Shown here: piece by piece, positions 60,274 through 64,000 of the stretch
Layout of the letters: each line of letters begins with the position of its first letter
Position numbering within the stretch: the stretch's first letter is position 1
Assembly: GCF_945605565.1 (NCBI RefSeq)
Contig: NZ_OX216966.1
Span: 1,353,001 to 1,417,000, forward strand
Length of the DNA stretch: 64,000 nt
DNA from: Paenibacillus dendritiformis
GTDB lineage: Bacteria > Bacillota > Bacilli > Paenibacillales > Paenibacillaceae
Direction: 5' to 3'
Translations under genes and position numbers: made by a program
Notes under the pieces: model-generated
The model's input: only the letters and a program-made list of their open reading frames with translations
Databases searched by the model: none
What the model was told of the DNA's origin: nothing

Positions 60274-61245
60274 ATGACGGAGTTTCTGATCCGCCGGATA
60301 CTGCAATCCCTTTTGGTGCTGTTTCTCGTTTCCATCGTTACCTTTGGGCTTATCCATTCGGCGCCGGGCGGCCCGACGCAAATTTTTCTGTCGCCGGGAT
60401 TGTCTCAGGAGGCCGGCAAGATTCAAGCGCAGAATCTTGGGCTCGATAAGCCGATCCATATCCAATACATGAAGTGGATTGGCGGCTTGCTGCAGGGCGA
60501 CATGGGCCATACGTTCAAGAACAATTTGCCGGTAGGCGAGATCCTGTGGCCCACGGTGAAAAATACGGTCATTCTGATGAGCGCGGCCTGGCTGTTCGCG
60601 ATGCTGATCGCGATACCGTGGGGCATTTATAACAGCACCTCCGAATATGGGCTATCGGATCAGACCGCATCCCTGATCTCGTATATCGGGTTCGCCATGC
60701 CCACCTTTTGGTTCGGGATTATTTTGCAGGAATTATTCGCGTTGAAATTGGATCTGCTGCCCTTATCCGATATGTATACGATGGGGAAGGAAGGGGATCT
60801 CGGAGATCTCTTCCTCCATCTTGTGTTGCCGGTATCGGTGCTCACGCTTGGCTTCCTTGCTTCTTATGTAAAATATTCGCGCTCCAGCATGCTGGAAGTT
60901 CTGGAGCAAGACTTCATCCGGACGGCGAGAGCCAAGGGAATGAAGGAGAGAAGAGTGATTTTCCGCCATGCGCTGCGCAATGCCATGATACCGATTATTA
61001 CGATCCTTGGGCTGGATCTGCCGATCCTTGTCGGAGGAGCCGCGATTACCGAAAGCGTATTCAATTGGCCGGGGATGGGACGGTTGTTCGTCGAGATGGC
61101 CTTGGCCCGGGAATACTCGGTGTTGATGGCTATCACCTTAATTACGGCGGTCATTGTCGTGTTGGGGAACTTGATAGCCGACATCCTGTATGCTGTTGTT
61201 GATCCGCGCGTGCAGTTGGGACGTAAAGGGGGGGCGTCAGCATGA
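60274..61245 (+). CDS. oppB: Oligopeptide ABC permease OppB
   Basis: This 323-residue permease has an N-terminal FLIRRILQSLLVLFLVS helix, HSAPGGPTQIFL, the NLGLDKPIHIQYMKWI stretch and an EAA loop (DFIRTARAKGM). AGGAGG precedes ATG 60274. The stop overlaps oppC as ATGA. Confidence 0.93.
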   Translation: MTEFLIRRILQSLLVLFLVSIVTFGLIHSAPGGPTQIFLSPGLSQEAGKIQAQNLGLDKPIHIQYMKWIGGLLQGDMGHTFKNNLPVGEILWPTVKNTVILMSAAWLFAMLIAIPWGIYNSTSEYGLSDQTASLISYIGFAMPTFWFGIILQELFALKLDLLPLSDMYTMGKEGDLGDLFLHLVLPVSVLTLGFLASYVKYSRSSMLEVLEQDFIRTARAKGMKERRVIFRHALRNAMIPIITILGLDLPILVGGAAITESVFNWPGMGRLFVEMALAREYSVLMAITLITAVIVVLGNLIADILYAVVDPRVQLGRKGGASA

Positions 61246-62237
61246 GTGGGATCAATCTGCAGGGGCTTCAGCCGGAGCAAGGGCCGGATGCCGAACTCAA
61301 GCCCCATCTGCCGGCACCAGATGCGAACGATAAGCCTGTCGGCTTGTGGATAATGGCCTGGAAGAAGTTCATGAGCAACCCGTTTGCGGTGGGCGGATTA
61401 CTTGTTCTCTGTTTTTTTATCGTTATCGCGCTCTTCGCCCGCCTTATCGCTCCATACGATCCGGCCGCGATCGATTTACTGAATGCGAACTTGCCGGCGG
61501 GAAGCCCTGGCCATCTGTTCGGAACTGATGAATTGGGACGAGATATTCTGTCCCGGCTCGTATACAGCAGTCAAGTATCGATGTTGGTCGGCTTCTTGGT
61601 CGCTTTGATCTCGGTCGTTATCGGAAGCACGATCGGCGCGATCTCCGGCTATTTCGGCGGCTGGGTCGACACGTTCTTCATGCGCCTGGTCGATGTGATG
61701 AATTCCGTGCCGACCTTGTTTTTGAATATCTTGGTTCTGTCCATATTCGGCTCCAAGTTCAGCTATATGATTATCATCCTTGGGGCTACCAGTTGGATGA
61801 GTTTGGCCCGTCTCGTCAGGGGGAACTTCCTCCAATTGAGAGAGATGCAGTATGTGGAAGCCGCGAAGGCGATTGGCGTATCCAGTTGGGGCATTATCGG
61901 CAGGCATTTGCTGCGGAATTCAACGGCTCCGATCATCGTTAACGCAACCTTGATGGTAGGCGGCGCCATCTTGGCCGAATCGGCGCTGTCCTACCTTGGA
62001 TTGGGCGTTCAGGCTCCGGCTACAAGCTGGGGACTGATGCTCAGCAACGCCCAGCAGTTCATGCTGGTCGATCCGCTGCAAGCGCTTTATCCGGGATTGT
62101 GCATCTTTATTGTCGTGTTGGCGGTGAACTTTATCGGAGACGGTATCCGGGATGCGTTCGACCCGCGCAAGAAAGTGAAAATTCCACGGAGGAGGCTGCG
62201 GAAATGGCAGGAAAACTTCTTGAAGTCCAAAATCTGA
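61242..62237 (+). CDS. oppC: Oligopeptide ABC permease OppC
   Basis: The 331-residue permease has a long cytoplasmic N-terminus and the C-type signature HLFGTDELGRDILSRLVYSS. The EAA loop is YVEAAKAIGVSSWGIIGRH. Its start overlaps the oppB stop by 4 bp and its 3' end overlaps oppD by 34 bp. Confidence 0.94.
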   Translation: MSGINLQGLQPEQGPDAELKPHLPAPDANDKPVGLWIMAWKKFMSNPFAVGGLLVLCFFIVIALFARLIAPYDPAAIDLLNANLPAGSPGHLFGTDELGRDILSRLVYSSQVSMLVGFLVALISVVIGSTIGAISGYFGGWVDTFFMRLVDVMNSVPTLFLNILVLSIFGSKFSYMIIILGATSWMSLARLVRGNFLQLREMQYVEAAKAIGVSSWGIIGRHLLRNSTAPIIVNATLMVGGAILAESALSYLGLGVQAPATSWGLMLSNAQQFMLVDPLQALYPGLCIFIVVLAVNFIGDGIRDAFDPRKKVKIPRRRLRKWQENFLKSKI

Positions 62238-63226
62238 CGGCAGGCTTTGTAACGGAGCAAGGCATTGCCAAAGCGACCGACCGGATTTCACTTAGCGTGG
62301 AAAAAGGCAAGACCCTCTGTATTGTAGGCGAATCCGGCAGCGGCAAGAGCGTGGCGTCACTTTCCATTATGCGGTTGATTGATTATGCAGGGGGCGCTCT
62401 CTTTGAAGGCAGCATCAGCTTCACTGGCGAAGAACTGACATCGAAGGCCCAGAAAGAGATGATCCGAATTCGCGGCAATCGGATCGCGATGATCTTCCAA
62501 GATCCGATGTCGGCGCTGAACCCTGTATTCACGATCGGGGATCAGATCGCCGAGAGCTTGCAGCTTCATCAGGAGATAAGCCGGGGCGAGGCATGGAAGC
62601 AAGCGGTCGCTATGCTTCGCATGGTCGGCATCCCCGATCCCGAGATCCGGGCCAAGCAATATCCGCATGAGATGTCAGGCGGCATGCGGCAGCGGGTCGT
62701 GATCGCCATGGCTCTCGTGTGCAAGCCCGAGCTGCTCATTGCCGATGAGCCGACAACCGCATTGGATGTCACCGTCCAGGCCCAGATCCTAGATCTGCTG
62801 CGGCGATTGCAGGGCGAGCTGGGCATGGCTATCGTGCTGATTACGCATGATATGGGCGTCGCTGCGGAGATGGCGGATCGTGTCGCTGTCATGTATGCCG
62901 GCAAGATCGTCGAGGAAGGCAGTGTAGAGGAAATCTTCGATCATCCTTCCCATCCGTATACGATCGGGCTGTTGCGGTCGATTCCGGGCTTGGAGGGGGC
63001 GAGAGGCGGGGAATTATATACGATTCCGGGGACGATTCCGAGCATTCATCAGCTGCCTGCGGGCTGCCGCTTCCACCCGAGGTGCGCGAAGGCGGAGGAG
63101 AAGTGCCGGCATAGCGAGCCTTCCCTAAGCGAATTTCGGCCAGAGCATCAAGTGGCTTGCTGGATATATGAATCCGGAAGGACGGCAGGCACAGATGACA
63201 GAAAGTCTGAGGTGAACCGCGCATGA
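62204..63226 (+). CDS. oppD: Oligopeptide ABC ATPase OppD
   Basis: This 340-residue ATPase has Walker [10 protein letters not shown]-loop [11 protein letters not shown], signature MSGGMRQRV, Walker B LLIADEP and C-terminal cysteine motif [17 protein letters not shown] 62204 follows GGAGGAGG within oppC. The stop overlaps oppF as ATGA. Confidence 0.94.
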   Translation: MAGKLLEVQNLTAGFVTEQGIAKATDRISLSVEKGKTLCIVGESGSGKSVASLSIMRLIDYAGGALFEGSISFTGEELTSKAQKEMIRIRGNRIAMIFQDPMSALNPVFTIGDQIAESLQLHQEISRGEAWKQAVAMLRMVGIPDPEIRAKQYPHEMSGGMRQRVVIAMALVCKPELLIADEPTTALDVTVQAQILDLLRRLQGELGMAIVLITHDMGVAAEMADRVAVMYAGKIVEEGSVEEIFDHPSHPYTIGLLRSIPGLEGARGGELYTIPGTIPSIHQLPAGCRFHPRCAKAEEKCRHSEPSLSEFRPEHQVACWIYESGRTAGTDDRKSEVNRA

Positions 63227-64000
63227 CACGAGAACCGCTTATCGATATTCGCCACCTGAAAAAGTATTTCCCGATCAAGACCGGGCTGTTCAATCGGGTC
63301 GCCGGCCACGTGAAGGCGGTAGATGATGTTACGTTCCACATTTACAAGGGGGAAACGTTCGGACTCGTTGGCGAATCGGGCTGCGGCAAATCGACCTTGG
63401 GCCGCGCGATTCTCCAACTGCAGAAGCCGAGCGGAGGCGAGGTGTATTTTGACGGGAAGCCGGTGCAGCAGATGACATCGCAGCAGCTGCGGCGGATGCG
63501 GCAGGAGATGCAGATTATCTTTCAAGATCCGTTCGGCTCCTTGAACCCCCGCTTTCATATCCGGGATATTATCGGAGAGCCGCTGCGTGTTCATCAGAAG
63601 GCATCCACCAAGGAGATCGACAGACGTGTCGTTGAATTGATGGAACTGGTCGGCCTCGATGCCTCCAGACGCAACCGGTATCCGCATGAATTCTCCGGCG
63701 GACAGCGCCAGCGGATCGGCATCGCCAGAGCGATCGCGCTCCATCCGCGATTCATCGTAGCGGATGAAGCCGTCTCGGCGCTGGATGTGTCGGTTCAGTC
63801 GCAGGTGCTGAACTTGTTAATGAAGCTGCAGCAGGAGCTGGGCCTGACGTTCCTCTTTATCGCGCATGGCCTCAATGTGGTGCGCCACATCTCCGATCGC
63901 ATCGGCGTCATGTATCTGGGCAAATTGGTCGAGGTGGCCCGTACGGAAGAGCTGTTCGCCAATCCGATGCACCCGTATACGGCAGCGCTTCTCTCCGCCA
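63223..64000 (+). CDS. oppF: Oligopeptide ABC ATPase OppF (cut by the window edge)
   Basis: The first 259 codons of an OppF ATPase are present: Walker [11 protein letters not shown]-loop [11 protein letters not shown], signature [10 protein letters not shown] and Walker B FIVADEA. The H-loop reads FIAHGLNVV where the family usually has AHDL; the switch His is kept but the next Asp is Gly. It starts at ATG 63223, overlapping oppD, and runs off the right edge. Confidence 0.92.
   Translation, partial: MTREPLIDIRHLKKYFPIKTGLFNRVAGHVKAVDDVTFHIYKGETFGLVGESGCGKSTLGRAILQLQKPSGGEVYFDGKPVQQMTSQQLRRMRQEMQIIFQDPFGSLNPRFHIRDIIGEPLRVHQKASTKEIDRRVVELMELVGLDASRRNRYPHEFSGGQRQRIGIARAIALHPRFIVADEAVSALDVSVQSQVLNLLMKLQQELGLTFLFIAHGLNVVRHISDRIGVMYLGKLVEVARTEELFANPMHPYTAALLSA

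Noticed and set aside
1..64000. CRISPR arrays, tRNA or rRNA genes, T-box or other known riboswitches, integrases or transposases
   Set aside because: No array of short repeats with unique spacers, no cloverleaf or T-box hallmark, and no recombinase motifs were seen. The only tandem arrays (84 bp and 14 bp) have no spacers.

Overview
The window looks like the chromosome of a Paenibacillus-type Gram-positive spore former. The evidence is strong AGGAGG ribosome sites with frequent TTG and GTG starts, an SLH-anchored chitinase, a GlcT-controlled PTS, YdbS/YdbT and YdhG homologues, and moderately high GC. GC is extreme in the late bio genes and low between about 43.8 and 46.0 kb. The genus is an inference from these genes; no 16S or ribosomal-protein gene is present.

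Layout. 0.3-2.8 kb (minus): a surface-polymer O-acylation cassette (MBOAT acyltransferase, SGNH-like partner, small membrane protein). 3.17-3.79 kb: a non-coding array of 84-bp tandem repeats. 4.0-8.9 kb (plus): a biotin operon (bioD-bioB-bioF-bioH-like-bioC) behind a BirA-type operator. 8.9-13.0 kb: an amino-sugar/tagatose catabolic cluster (PfkB kinase and class II aldolase, divergent from an AgaS-like SIS protein and a DeoR regulator). 13.6-21.2 kb: the general and glucose-type PTS (crr-ptsH-ptsI, glcT, two EIICB genes). Three near-identical GlcT antitermination leaders tie these genes into one local regulon. 21.4-25.6 kb: a MATE exporter and an SLH-GH18 chitinase. 26.0-30.2 kb (minus): a GntR regulator, ADP-ribosylglycohydrolase-family enzyme, NCS1 permease and PfkB kinase. 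This resembles E. coli yegW-yegU-yegV with a different transporter, and carries two copies of a palindromic operator.

30.3-31.4 kb: a secreted ETX/MTX2-type pore-forming toxin candidate preceded by two tiny coupled ORFs. 31.6-36.8 kb: a two-component system, lipoprotein and YdbS/YdbT PH-domain membrane proteins in one tight operon. 37.0-37.5 kb: two truncated gene remnants, followed by a ydhG-like frataxin analogue. 38.1-43.8 kb (minus): a complete dipeptide ABC operon. 43.8-46.0 kb: an AT-rich island with an MFS exporter. Its mRNA leader encodes a 19-residue peptide that runs into a hairpin abutting the exporter's ribosome site, the layout of a drug-inducible translational attenuator.

46.0-48.0 kb: a GNAT gene, an AAA NTPase gene and a lipoprotein gene. 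48.2-54.5 kb: a Fur box, a siderophore-binding lipoprotein and two exporter-fold ABC half transporters of the IrtAB/YbtPQ kind, followed on the other strand by AraC and transglutaminase-like genes. 54.8-57.1 kb: an amino-acid (cystine-type) ABC operon. 57.1-58.1 kb: an APH-fold kinase. 58.4-64.0 kb: a second oligopeptide ABC operon cut by the right edge.

The strongest leads are the MFS leader-peptide attenuator, the yeg-like cassette with its paired operators, the duplicated GlcT leader that carries the 3' end of glcT with it, the Fur-linked hybrid siderophore uptake locus, and the ETX/MTX2-type toxin.
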